The notes under the pieces are model-generated. The model worked only from the letters and a program-made list of their open reading frames with translations, was not told where the DNA came from and did not search any database. Shown here piece by piece: positions 31,426-40,203 of a stretch of 40,214 bases of DNA; the first letter of the stretch is position 1, and the number at the start of each line of letters is the position of its first letter. The stretch covers positions 1-40,214 of the forward strand of contig DATFWQ010000183.1 of the NCBI GenBank assembly GCA_035259145.1, given 5' to 3'. Made by a program: the position numbers and the translations under genes. The DNA comes from CF-161 sp035259145 (GTDB lineage: Bacteria > Chloroflexota > Dormibacteria > Dormibacterales > Dormibacteraceae).

Positions 31426-32169
31426 ATGGACCTCGGCCTTCGGGGCGTGACAGCCCTGGTGACCGGTGCCACCAGGGGCATAGGTCTGGCAATCGCTCGA
31501 GAGCTCGCCGCCGAGGGCGTCCAGGTCGTTGTAGCCGCCCGGACCGAAGCGGACGTGCGGCGGGTTGCGGTCGAGATCGGGGGCGTTGCAGCCGCCGCAG
31601 ATCTGACTACAGAGGAGGGCTGCCAGGCAGCGCTGGCCGCCGCCGGGGAGGCCCTCATCCTCGTCAACAACCTCGGCCTGCGCGCCGGCAGCAGCTGGTT
31701 GGACACCGGAGTTGGAGAGATGGGGCAAGCGATGGCCGGCAACCTGTACCCGGCCGTCCGCCTCAGCCTCATGGCCCTGCCGGCCATGCGGCGCGCCCGC
31801 TGGGGACGGATCGTCGTCATATCGTCCCTGTACGGCCGCGAAGCGGGCGGCCCACCCGCGTACAACGCTGCAAAGGCCGCCGAGATCAGCTTCGTCACCT
31901 CGCTAGCCCGCGAAGTGGCTGGTGCCGGCGTGACAGTGAACGCAGTCGCTCCCGGCTCGATACTGTTCGAGGGCGGTTCCTGGCACCGGCGGCAGCTGGC
32001 CGACCCCGAAGGCATCGCCGCCTTCGTTCGGCGGGAGCTGCCGTTGGGCCGCTTCGGCACCCCGGAAGAGGTCGCCAAGGTCGTGTCGTTCCTGTGTTCT
32101 CGGCCGGCGAGCCTCGTGAACGGAGCCTGCTGGGCCGTCGACGGCGGCCAGTCCCGAAGCAACCTGTGA
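31426..32169 (+). CDS. Short-chain dehydrogenase/reductase (SDR family)
   Basis: A classical SDR of 247 residues. The cofactor motif TGATRGIG is at residues 13-20, with A38-R39 after the second strand, which favours NADP(H). The structural NNLG (usual NNAG) follows, then the catalytic Ser (S133/S134 in VISSL), Y146 and K150 (YNAAK). Sequence LPLGRFGTPEEVAKVVSFLCS and NGACWAVDGGQS are the usual C-terminal blocks. The substrate cannot be deduced. ATG 31426 begins the recognisable N-terminus (MDLGLRGVTALVTG). The next gene, gamma-glutamyltransferase-like, starts 22 bases later, so they may form an operon. Confidence 0.92.
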   Translation: MDLGLRGVTALVTGATRGIGLAIARELAAEGVQVVVAARTEADVRRVAVEIGGVAAAADLTTEEGCQAALAAAGEALILVNNLGLRAGSSWLDTGVGEMGQAMAGNLYPAVRLSLMALPAMRRARWGRIVVISSLYGREAGGPPAYNAAKAAEISFVTSLAREVAGAGVTVNAVAPGSILFEGGSWHRRQLADPEGIAAFVRRELPLGRFGTPEEVAKVVSFLCSRPASLVNGACWAVDGGQSRSNL

Positions 32170-32191
32170 CGATTCAGGGGGAGGGCAAACC

Positions 32192-33976
32192 TTGAGCGAA
32201 TTCACCACGCGTCCGGAGCTGCAGGGCAGCTTCGGCATGGTCGCGTCCACACACTGGCTGGCGAGCGCGTCGGGAATGGCGGTGCTGGAGCGGGGCGGCA
32301 ATGCCTTCGACGCGGCCGTGGCCGCAGGATTCACCCTGCAGGTGGTCGAGCCACACCTGAACGGGCCAGGCGGCGACATGCCGGCAATCGTCTACAGGGC
32401 TGATGGTGACCGGGCGCTGGTTGTCTGCGGTCAGGGGCCCGCGCCCGCGACGGCGACCATCGAGCGCTTCCGCCAGCTCGGCCTGGACATGGTGCCGGGC
32501 AACGGCCTGCTTGCGCCGTGCGTCCCAGGCGCCGTTGGTGGGTGGCTGCTGATGCTGCGAGAGCTCGGCACCTGGCGTCTGCGGGATGTGCTCGAATTCG
32601 CGATCGGCTACGCGGAGGGCGGCTTCCCGATCCTCCCGCGCATCAGCAACGCGATTGCCAGCATCGAGCGGCTGTTCCGCGAGGAGTGGACGGAGTCGGC
32701 GCGGATCTGGCTCGACGGCGGTGTTCCGGCGCCGCGCACACGCTTTCGCAACCCAGCCCTGGCCGCGACGTACCGGCGGTTGGTTGCCGAGGCCGAGGCC
32801 GCCGGCCATGACCGCCAGGAGCAGATCGAGGCCGCGCGACGTGCATGGTACGAGGGCTTCGTCGCCGAGGCGATCGACTCCTATCTCAGCGCCGCTGAGG
32901 CAATGGACATCACGGGTCGCCGCCACGCAGGGCTGCTTCGCGGCCACGACATGGCCACGTGGATCGCGACCCTGGAGGATCCCGTCAGCTTCGACTATGG
33001 GGAGTGGCGGGTCTTCAAGACGGGTCCCTGGGGTCAGGGCCCGGTCTTCCTCCAGCAGCTCGCGCTCCTGCGGGGCTTCGACCTGCGGGGAATGGGGCCT
33101 GGCAGCCCGGACTTCATCCACGCCATCGTGGAGTGCGCCAAGCTGGCGTACGCCGACCGCGAGGCATGGTACGGCGACCCCGCCTTCGTACCCGACCTGA
33201 CCAGCGAGCTCCTCGCCCCCGCCTACAACGACCAGCGCCGGCGCCTGGTCGGCAGCACGGCCTCATCGGACCTCTGCCCAGGCTCGCCCGGCGGCCGGCA
33301 CCCACACGTGCCGCGGCCGGGCGATCCGCCGTCGGAGGAAGACCGGGCCGGTCTGGGTGATCCCACCATCGGCGCCCGCGGCGCCGGAAGAGGCGACACC
33401 TGCCACCTGGACGTGGTCGACCGGTGGGGCAACATGGTGTCAGCAACGCCGAGCGGAGGCTGGCTCCAGAGCTCGCCGGCGATTCCTGGTCTCGGCTTCT
33501 GCCTCGGGACTCGCGCTCAGATCTTCAGCCTGGAGGAGGGCCACCCCAATGGGCTGGCGCCGGGCAAGCGGCCACGGACCACGCTCAGCCCGAGCCTGGC
33601 GTTCCGTGAAGGCCACCCACACCTGGCCTTCGGCACCCCGGGCGCGGACCAGCAGGACCAGTGGTCTCTCACGTTTTTCGTAACTGTCGCAAACAGCGAC
33701 TGGGATCTCCAGCGCGCGATCGACGCTCCGATGTTCCATACCGACCACTTCCCCCGCTCGTTCTATCCTCACCACGCCAACCCGGGAACACTGATCGTCG
33801 AGGATCGGCTGGATGATGAGACCATCCTCGAGCTCCGCCGGCGAGGCCACGAGGTCCGGCTCACGTCCGGCTGGTCGCTGGGACGCCTCTCGGCTGTGGC
33901 GAGAGATCGCGGAGACGGATGGCTGCGGGCGGCGGCCAACCCGCGCTTCATGCAGGGCTACGCGGTCGGACGCTGA
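32192..33976 (+). CDS. Gamma-glutamyltransferase family protein (Ntn hydrolase)
   Basis: A 594-residue autoprocessing Ntn hydrolase. The N-terminal part has GMVASTHWLASASGMAVLERGGNAFDAAVAAGFTLQVVEPHLNGPGGD, the usual opening of the family. The predicted cleavage site is before T403 in GDTCHLDVVDRWGNMVSATPSGG; the small subunit (403-594) would then bear the nucleophile. Most relatives have TTH or TSH here, whereas this one has T-C-H. The C-terminal blocks RPRTTLSPSLAF and GTPGADQQDQ (usual GSPGG) are recognisable. No signal peptide is seen, so a cytoplasmic enzyme such as a cephalosporin acylase/oxamate-type amidase relative is possible. TTG 32192 is preceded by GGGGGAGGG. Confidence 0.85.
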   Translation: MSEFTTRPELQGSFGMVASTHWLASASGMAVLERGGNAFDAAVAAGFTLQVVEPHLNGPGGDMPAIVYRADGDRALVVCGQGPAPATATIERFRQLGLDMVPGNGLLAPCVPGAVGGWLLMLRELGTWRLRDVLEFAIGYAEGGFPILPRISNAIASIERLFREEWTESARIWLDGGVPAPRTRFRNPALAATYRRLVAEAEAAGHDRQEQIEAARRAWYEGFVAEAIDSYLSAAEAMDITGRRHAGLLRGHDMATWIATLEDPVSFDYGEWRVFKTGPWGQGPVFLQQLALLRGFDLRGMGPGSPDFIHAIVECAKLAYADREAWYGDPAFVPDLTSELLAPAYNDQRRRLVGSTASSDLCPGSPGGRHPHVPRPGDPPSEEDRAGLGDPTIGARGAGRGDTCHLDVVDRWGNMVSATPSGGWLQSSPAIPGLGFCLGTRAQIFSLEEGHPNGLAPGKRPRTTLSPSLAFREGHPHLAFGTPGADQQDQWSLTFFVTVANSDWDLQRAIDAPMFHTDHFPRSFYPHHANPGTLIVEDRLDDETILELRRRGHEVRLTSGWSLGRLSAVARDRGDGWLRAAANPRFMQGYAVGR

Positions 33977-33983
33977 CCGTCGC

Positions 33984-34640
33984 TCAGGGGTTCGTGGCAG
34001 GTCGCACTGGCTTTACCAGCAGACGGCCGCCGGAGCAGACGGTCAAGCGGCCGGGGCTGAGACCCGGCAACGTGACCGCGACGGTGATCGAGTCGTACGA
34101 GTCCGGGGGCGTGAGCTTGAGCTGGCCGGCCATCTCACAGGGAGGCTGGACGTCATCCCAACTGATCGCGATGTATGCATGCCCGGGCACCGGCTGGCCG
34201 GCCGTGATGGGGTCTGTGCCCGCCGGCAGGGCGACGGCGGCCACTGGCGTATCAGGCGGAAAGAATGATCTCGTCGTCCAGCGGACCCTGGTGGGCAGTG
34301 GCCGGCCCTCGGTGTCGAGAAGCTGGATTTCGGGATAGCCGATCAGATCGCACTCCGCGCCGGAGCGATTGCGAAGCTCCACGATCCCTTCTATGTTGCC
34401 TGCGGCCGCTCCTACACGGATCAGCTGCGCCTCCAGCTGGGCTACCTCACATCTGTTGAATGCGCCCTCTGGGCTCGGGATGACCAGCGGTGGCGCCGCC
34501 GTACTCGAAGATGGCGAGCGCGTCACCGCGATGGATGGCTGCTGGGTGACGGTCGCGCGTGGAGCGGCGCCCTGGGAACAGGAGGCGGCGATCGCCACCA
34601 GACTGCCGAGCAAGACGACTGCCCGAGATCGCACAAACAT
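33984..34640 (-). CDS. Secreted lipoprotein, DUF4232-like
   Basis: A 218-residue exported protein. A basic start and hydrophobic core (VVLLGSLVAIAASC) end at a lipobox-like AASC with Cys21 as the lipidation site. A Ser/Thr/Pro-rich linker (about 22-60) follows, then a b-rich domain with the DUF4232 pattern: CEVAQLEAQLIRVGAAAGN, IVELRNRSGAECDLIGYPEIQLLD, and a C-terminal ITVAVTLPGLSPGRLTVC. DUF4232 proteins are common in actinobacteria; function unknown. ATG 34640 is preferred over GTG 34643. It converges on the gamma-glutamyltransferase gene, with 7 bases between the stops. Confidence 0.8.
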   Translation of the reverse strand: MFVRSRAVVLLGSLVAIAASCSQGAAPRATVTQQPSIAVTRSPSSSTAAPPLVIPSPEGAFNRCEVAQLEAQLIRVGAAAGNIEGIVELRNRSGAECDLIGYPEIQLLDTEGRPLPTRVRWTTRSFFPPDTPVAAVALPAGTDPITAGQPVPGHAYIAISWDDVQPPCEMAGQLKLTPPDSYDSITVAVTLPGLSPGRLTVCSGGRLLVKPVRPATNP

Positions 34641-34773
34641 CACCGGTACACCAGTACTACGCTGCCACCCGACCCGAAGGGTCCCCTGGAGAAGGCCGGC
34701 GCTGAATGAGAGCAGGTCAGACGCCGTCGCCGGCTGCCGAACCGCACCCTACTCAACCATCGGGCCTCCGACT

Positions 34774-35157
34774 TCAGGTGAATCTGTCCAGCTCGCTCAG
34801 CCGGCCGCGCAGCTCACCCCATCGCACCCGGCGCGACCCGTCTGCGGTGCGCCCACGGAATTCGATGCCCTCCTCCTCCAGCCGCCGTCGCCTCAGACGG
34901 GCGTTCTCCTGGCCGCCTGCGCCATACACCACAACGCCGCCGCTCCCCAGCACCCGGTGGGCGTTGGCGAAGTCAGGGTGGCCGGCAGCCAGGCGGGCTG
35001 CCTGACGCGCCGCATTGCCCCCATCGGTTGCCGCCGCACCCAGGTCGCCATAGGTCGTCCACTCGCCGAAGAAGACGAGGCGGCTCGCCAGCAGAATCCG
35101 GCTGGTGACGCTCTTCGTGCAGGTCGTCGAATCAGCGCCCGGCGACGGGCGAAGCAC
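34774..35157 (-). CDS. Alkyltransferase-like (ATL/MGMT DNA-binding domain) protein lacking the acceptor cysteine
   Basis: A 127-residue protein built on the MGMT C-terminal helix-turn-helix domain: GEWTTYGDLGAAATDGGNAARQAARLAAGHPDFANAHRVL, then RRRRLEEEGIEFRGRTADGSRRVRW. O6-methylguanine transferases have PCHRV at the active site and ATL proteins usually PWHR; here it is N65-A66-H67-R68, so alkyl transfer is impossible. ATL proteins bind O6-alkylguanine and hand it to nucleotide excision repair; this member is inferred to do similarly. The only start is GTG 35157, overlapping the nuoN end by 26 nt. The N-terminal 15 residues look unrelated to the family. Confidence 0.75.
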   Translation of the reverse strand: MLRPSPGADSTTCTKSVTSRILLASRLVFFGEWTTYGDLGAAATDGGNAARQAARLAAGHPDFANAHRVLGSGGVVVYGAGGQENARLRRRRLEEEGIEFRGRTADGSRRVRWGELRGRLSELDRFT

Positions 35158-36628
35158 CGACGAACCCTGCGCTCTGCACGACAGCCGGCAGGATCCCCAG
35201 CGCCACTGACAGCAACGCTGAGACGCCGACCGCGATCAGCGGTCCTGGTGCCCGATCTACCTGGCGCGCCTCGGCGTGCGGCGTCCAGACGTGGTAGACG
35301 ACGCGCAGATAGTAGGCGACCGAGATCACACTCGTCAGGACCCCGATGATCACCAGCCACGTCCAACCGGTCTCCACCCCCGCGATGAACAGCAACAGCT
35401 TGCCGAAGAAGCCGACAAGCGGCGGGAAGCCGGCCAGTGAGAGCATGAAGATGCTCATCATGACGCCGAGGACCGGATAGCGATCGGCCAGTCCGTGAAG
35501 GTCTTCGAGGCGGTCGTGCTCGCCCTCTGGCGTCACCAGGACCGTCAGCATGGCGAAAGCGCCGAAATTCATGAACATATAGGCGAACAGGTAGAAGAGC
35601 ACGGCACCGATTCCACGCTGGCCGCCCGCCAGCACGCCGACGAGCATGTAGCCGCCTTGCGCGATGCTCGAGTAGGCGAGTAGGCGCTTGACGCTCGTCT
35701 GCACAATCGCCAGAAGGTTGCCGACGATCATGCTCCCCGCGGCGACGAGGGCAAGCAGCGCCTGCCACTCGGCGCCCAGTCCAGGCAGGGCGTAGTCGAA
35801 GACGCGGATGATCATGGCGAACGCCGCCGCCTTCGTCCCCACCGACATGAACGCCGTCACCGGAAGGGGGGCGCCCTGGTAGACGTCGGGCGTCCACTGG
35901 TGGAAGGGGACGCCGGAGATCTTGAACGCGAAGCCGACGCCGAGGAGCAGTACGCCGAGGATGAGCAATGGGTTCGTGGCATCGTTCGGACCGATGCGCT
36001 GCGCGATGTCGGTGAGACGTGTGCTGCCGGCACCGCCGTAGACCAGCGCCATACCGTAGAGCACGAAGGCGCTCGCGAAGCCGCCGATCAGCAGGTACTT
36101 CGCGGCCGCTTCCTGCGAAGTGGTGTCGCGGCGGGCGAAGCCGCACGCAACATAGAGCGCGATAGAGAGCACTTCCAGGCCAAGAAAGATCGTGACGAGC
36201 GACGTGGCAGCGCTGAGCACCATCATCCCGGCAACAGCGGCAAGCGTCAGCACGTGGAACTCGGCTTCCAGGAAATCTCGCCGTCGCACGTAGGCGTTGG
36301 AGACGATCACCGTCAGGATGCCTAGGACGCTGAACAGCATCTCGAAGAAGAGGGCCAGGTTGTCACCGGTCGCAAAGCCGAAATAGGCGCTGTGGCCGCC
36401 GCCTTGAATCCACAGGAGTCCGGCCAGGCCCAGAGCCACGAGGAGCCCTATGACAGAGATGACCGCCACGACCGAACCTCGCCGGCGGGCAGGCAGCACC
36501 AGGTCGACCAGGATCGCGACGAGCAGCGTGACCGTCACCGTCGCGATCGGCGCGATCTGGCGCAGGTCGCTCCCTGCCTGTTGGAACGTATAAGTGATCA
36601 CCGGCTGAGCGGCCGCGTAAGTGATCAT
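35132..36628 (-). CDS. nuoN: NADH-quinone oxidoreductase subunit N
   Basis: A proton-pumping antiporter-like subunit of complex I, 498 residues and about 14 membrane helices. Conserved pieces include MVLSAATSLVTIFLGLEVLSIALYVACGFARRD (acidic and Lys/Arg residues of the channel), YGGAGSTRLTDIAQ, FKISGVPFHQWTPDVYQGAPLPVTAFMSVGTKAAAFAMIIR, and KRLLAYSSIAQGGYMLVG. Start ATG overlaps the nuoM stop by 4 nt (ATGA), so translation is coupled. It is the last nuo gene of the operon seen here, as is usual (L-M-N order). Confidence 0.96.
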   Translation of the reverse strand: MITYAAAQPVITYTFQQAGSDLRQIAPIATVTVTLLVAILVDLVLPARRRGSVVAVISVIGLLVALGLAGLLWIQGGGHSAYFGFATGDNLALFFEMLFSVLGILTVIVSNAYVRRRDFLEAEFHVLTLAAVAGMMVLSAATSLVTIFLGLEVLSIALYVACGFARRDTTSQEAAAKYLLIGGFASAFVLYGMALVYGGAGSTRLTDIAQRIGPNDATNPLLILGVLLLGVGFAFKISGVPFHQWTPDVYQGAPLPVTAFMSVGTKAAAFAMIIRVFDYALPGLGAEWQALLALVAAGSMIVGNLLAIVQTSVKRLLAYSSIAQGGYMLVGVLAGGQRGIGAVLFYLFAYMFMNFGAFAMLTVLVTPEGEHDRLEDLHGLADRYPVLGVMMSIFMLSLAGFPPLVGFFGKLLLFIAGVETGWTWLVIIGVLTSVISVAYYLRVVYHVWTPHAEARQVDRAPGPLIAVGVSALLSVALGILPAVVQSAGFVGASPVAGR

Positions 36629-38142
36629 CGCCAGGGTACCGGGAGAGGAAAGCCGAGTGAGGTCATGGCCTGCGTGAGCAGGTAAGGGTAGAGGCCGAGC
36701 AAGACCATCAGCACGAGCAGTGGGAGCAGCAGCACCAGCTCACGGCTGGCGACGTCTGCCCGGACGATCCCCGCCTCGGCGCCGTGCGCACCGGGAGGCG
36801 GCAGCTGTTCGCCCGGCCCCGCATACATCAGCCCCTGGAAGAGGCGCAGCATGTAGACCGGCGCCAGCACAAGCCCCAGACAGCCGGTCACCGCAAGCGC
36901 CGGCGCGTATTGCCAGGCCCCGAGCAGCGTCATGAACTCACCGACGAAGCTGTTGAGCGTCGGCAGACCAAGGCCAGCCAGTGTGACCACGAGGAAGACC
37001 CCGGCAAACACTGGCATGCCTGGTGCCAGGTACCTCATCCGGGTGCGGTCACGGGTGCCGGTGCGGGCCGCGACCCAACCAACCAGCAAGAAGAGGGCCG
37101 CGATGAGGACCCCGTGATTCACCATCTGCAGGACCGCACCCTGCTGGCCCTGCTGATTGAATGCGAAGATGCCGAGCACGATGAAGCCCATGTGGCTGAC
37201 GCTCGAGTAAGCGACCAGTAGCTTCGCGTCCCTCTGTGCCAGTGCCATCAGCGCACCCCAGACGATGCCAAGCACAGCCAGCACTGGCATGACCGCGTTC
37301 CAGTCCCACCAGAGCGTGGGGTGTGGGAGGAGGGGTATCAAGATGCGCAGCATTGCGTATGCCCCTGTCTTGCCCATCACCCCCGCGAAGGTGACCAGCA
37401 GCGCCACGGGTGCTACCGCGTAGGCATCGGGCAGCCAGCCGTGGAATGGGAACAGCGGCACCTTGATCGCGAATGCGAGCGCGAAGAGAAAGAACAGACC
37501 GAACTGGATCCCTTCGGAAGGTGGATGGGCGGCCAGCGTCCGCAGGTCGAATGTGTGGGCCCCGCCGCCGCCGTACACGTACTCGCCGATTACGCCTACC
37601 AGGGCGAGCAGCGAGCCGACGAGCGTGTAAAGCACGAACTTGGTCGCCGCGGCGCTCGGCGTTGGCCCCTGCGTCACCGAGCCCGCTTCGCGGCCTGACT
37701 CCCCCCACTGCCAGAGCAGGAAGTAGGCCGGGATCAGCTGGGCCTCCCAGAAGAAGTAAAAGAGCAGCAGGTCGGCGGCCAGAAACACACCGGCCATGCC
37801 TCCCTCCAGCATGAGGATGAGAGCGATGAAGCCGCGGGGGCGGCCGACGCGGTCGCCGGCCGCCAGAATCGCGATGACTGTGAGAAGTGCGTTGAGGAGC
37901 ACCAACCAGAGGCTGATGCCGTCGATGCCCATGTGATACGAGATCGAATAGTCGCGGACCCAGGGCACGTACTCCTCAAACTGGTAGCCGCTGTGGCCGC
38001 CCTGGAAGAGCACAGCCACAGCCACGGCGAGGGCCAGTGCGACCAAGGAGGTCACCAGGCCGAGCGGGCGTGTCCAGCGCCGCGGGAGCAGACCCACGAG
38101 CACTCCACCGGCGACGGGAACCAGCCAGAGAGCCGTGAGCAT
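36625..38142 (-). CDS. nuoM: NADH-quinone oxidoreductase subunit M
   Basis: Second antiporter-like proton channel, 505 residues. Motifs: YHMGIDGISLWLVLLNALL, LLLFYFFWEAQLIPAYFLL (conserved Glu), FAIKVPLFPFHGWLPDAYAVAPVALLVTFAGVMGKTGAYAMLRI (Lys residues of the channel), and AQRDAKLLVAYSSVSHMGFIVLG. The WLPDAYAVAP segment differs from the more common WLPDAHxEAPT version but is known from the NuoM type with a Tyr. The ATG shares its A with the nuoL stop (TGATG), a 1-nt overlap. Confidence 0.95.
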   Translation of the reverse strand: MLTALWLVPVAGGVLVGLLPRRWTRPLGLVTSLVALALAVAVAVLFQGGHSGYQFEEYVPWVRDYSISYHMGIDGISLWLVLLNALLTVIAILAAGDRVGRPRGFIALILMLEGGMAGVFLAADLLLFYFFWEAQLIPAYFLLWQWGESGREAGSVTQGPTPSAAATKFVLYTLVGSLLALVGVIGEYVYGGGGAHTFDLRTLAAHPPSEGIQFGLFFLFALAFAIKVPLFPFHGWLPDAYAVAPVALLVTFAGVMGKTGAYAMLRILIPLLPHPTLWWDWNAVMPVLAVLGIVWGALMALAQRDAKLLVAYSSVSHMGFIVLGIFAFNQQGQQGAVLQMVNHGVLIAALFLLVGWVAARTGTRDRTRMRYLAPGMPVFAGVFLVVTLAGLGLPTLNSFVGEFMTLLGAWQYAPALAVTGCLGLVLAPVYMLRLFQGLMYAGPGEQLPPPGAHGAEAGIVRADVASRELVLLLPLLVLMVLLGLYPYLLTQAMTSLGFPLPVPWR

Positions 38143-40055
38143 CAGCCGGCTGCCTTGACGAGCAACAGAACTACACCCGCGACCACGGCCCCTGCCAGGA
38201 ACACCAGCGCATACGTGCGGAAGTAGCCGGTCTGGGTCAGCGACAGGCCGGCCGCGCTGGATTGGGCCGCGACCCCGATCTCGGCCGGCGTCCCGTCGAT
38301 GATCGGCTCCTCGATATACCGGTCACCGCCCTCGCCAACGGCGTCCATGGGGCGGACGAACAGCGCGTCATAGGCTTCATCGAAGTAGTATTTGTGCTCG
38401 AGCAGGCGCTGCAGCCCGGGCACGGCGGCCGACCACGGCTTCCACACCCGGCGGACGTAGAAGTTGTAGGCAAGCAGGAAAGCTACCCCGCCCAGCAGCA
38501 GCGTGGCCGCGGTCCAGAAGTACTCGATGTCGCGCGCTTCCCAGGAGAGGTGGCCCACAGTCGGCGCGAGGAAGTCTTCGACCAGCTTCCAGCCCTGGTG
38601 GAAGCCGGCGTTGATCTGGATGAAGCCGCCAATCGTGCTCAACAGGGTCAGGATCGCGACGGGTATGAGCATCACCCGCTGAGCCTCGTGTGGATGCGCG
38701 ACCGGCCTGTCCGGCGAGGGCTCGCCCGCGAAGGCGATCCACCACATCCGCCCGGTGTAAAACCCGGTCAGGATCGCAGTCAGAAAGCCGACCAGCCAGA
38801 GCCACTGGGCCAACTCCCAGCCGCCCGGCTTGCTGAAGGCGTCGCCGAGGACGACCTCCTTGGACCAGAAGCCGACAAAGGGGATGACCCCGACCAGCGA
38901 GAGCGAGCCGACGAGGAAACACACCGAGGTGGCTCGCATCTGGTCCCACAGGCCACCGAACCTGCGCATGTCCTGCTCGTCGTTCATTGCATGGATCAGG
39001 TTGCCGGCTCCCAGGAAGAGCAGTGCCTTGAAGAAGGCGTGGGCCAGGAGGTGGAAGAATCCGGCCGCATAAGCCCCGATGCCGACTGCCAGGAACATGT
39101 AGCCGATCTGGCTCATCGTGGAGTAGGCCAGCACCCGTTTTATGTCTGTCTGGACCACCGCAATCGTCGCTGCGAAGAGCGCCGTCAGCGCACCGATCGT
39201 CGCCGCAGTGCCATGTGCCCAGGTCGCAACGTCGAAGATGGGATGCATCCGGCCGATCAGGTAGACGCCAGCGGTGACCATGGTCGCCGCGTGGATCAAC
39301 GCAGAGACCGGGGTGGGGCCCTCCATGGCATCTGGCAGCCACGTGTGTAGCGGGAGCTGGGCCGACTTGGCGATGCCGCCGACCAGCAACAGGAATGCGA
39401 TCAGCTCGACCCAGCCGTTGTCTGCGTTGGGGAGGGCCCCGAAGACTCCGGCGAAGGTGATCGACCTGTAGTTCACAAAGATCGCAAACGCGGCGAGGAT
39501 CATGCCGACGTCGCCGATCACGTTCATGACGAACGCCTTTCGTGCAGCTACCACCGCGCTGTAGCGCCAGTAGTTGAAGCCGATCAGGAGGTAGGAGCTG
39601 AGGCCGACCAGGGCCCAGCCCATGATCAGGAAGACGAAGTTGCCTGCCAGGACCAGAAGCAGCATGGAGAAGACGAAGAGGTCCATGTAGCAGAAGAAGC
39701 GGGCGTAGCTGGGGTCAGTCTCGTGCTCCATGTAGCCGACCGCGTAGGTGATGATCAGACCGCCGACGCCGGTCACGACGAGGCACATGAAAATAGAGAG
39801 GCGGTCGACCAGCAGGTTGGCGGGCACGTTGAAGGCGCCGCTCTGGATCCAGGTCCAGTAGGTGAAGTCGTGGGCCTGGCCGTGCTGGAGCGAGTCGGCG
39901 AGGAGGATCAGCGCGCCGATGAATGCTGCCCAGACAACGCCCGGGCCGATCGCCCAGACCGACCATCGCGGGATGCGGAGGGCAGTCATGGCGAGGACGA
40001 AGGCGCCGGCGAGTGGGACTAGGAGGATGGCGAGAGCAGTCGCCTGGAGCGCCAC
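38142..40055 (-). CDS. nuoL: NADH-quinone oxidoreductase subunit L
   Basis: The largest antiporter-like subunit, 637 residues, with about 16 membrane helices and the lateral amphipathic helix region near the C-terminus. Motifs: DRLSIFMCLVVTGVGGLIITYAVGYM, FFCYMDLFVFSMLLLVLAGN, GLSSYLLIGF, SAQLPLHTWLPDAMEGPTPVSALIHAATMVTAGVYLIGR, and KRVLAYSTMSQIGYMFLA. GTG 40055 is the start. Upstream comes a hairpin-rich spacer instead of the nuoK gene that normally abuts nuoL; nuoK presumably lies beyond the right edge. Confidence 0.96.
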   Translation of the reverse strand: MALQATALAILLVPLAGAFVLAMTALRIPRWSVWAIGPGVVWAAFIGALILLADSLQHGQAHDFTYWTWIQSGAFNVPANLLVDRLSIFMCLVVTGVGGLIITYAVGYMEHETDPSYARFFCYMDLFVFSMLLLVLAGNFVFLIMGWALVGLSSYLLIGFNYWRYSAVVAARKAFVMNVIGDVGMILAAFAIFVNYRSITFAGVFGALPNADNGWVELIAFLLLVGGIAKSAQLPLHTWLPDAMEGPTPVSALIHAATMVTAGVYLIGRMHPIFDVATWAHGTAATIGALTALFAATIAVVQTDIKRVLAYSTMSQIGYMFLAVGIGAYAAGFFHLLAHAFFKALLFLGAGNLIHAMNDEQDMRRFGGLWDQMRATSVCFLVGSLSLVGVIPFVGFWSKEVVLGDAFSKPGGWELAQWLWLVGFLTAILTGFYTGRMWWIAFAGEPSPDRPVAHPHEAQRVMLIPVAILTLLSTIGGFIQINAGFHQGWKLVEDFLAPTVGHLSWEARDIEYFWTAATLLLGGVAFLLAYNFYVRRVWKPWSAAVPGLQRLLEHKYYFDEAYDALFVRPMDAVGEGGDRYIEEPIIDGTPAEIGVAAQSSAAGLSLTQTGYFRTYALVFLAGAVVAGVVLLLVKAAG

Positions 40056-40070
40056 GGGTCAGGCCTGTCT

Positions 40071-40203
40071 GGGGGGCTTCGCCCCCCCGAAACGACACCC
40101 GTCAAGGCACGCGGCGCTTACGCGTCGCTCTTCGGCCTTGACGGCTGTCGGGTGTTGTGGCTTAGCCACAACACGCCCCCCACGGCGCCTAAGGAGAGGC
40201 GCC
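40071..40203. repeat. Cluster of four inverted repeats upstream of nuoL
   Basis: Four hairpins fill the last 140 bp. A: GGGGGGC-TTC-GCCCCCC (40071-40087). B: CGACACCCGTCAAGGC (40093-40108) with GCCTTGACGGCTGTCG (40135-40150), 15 of 16 pairs. C: GTGTTGTGGC-TTA-GCCACAACAC (40152-40174), 10 bp. D: GGCGCCT-AAGGAG-AGGCGCC (40184-40203), 7 bp. They may set mRNA processing or stability between nuo cistrons, or be a palindromic repeat insertion. Confidence 0.8.
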
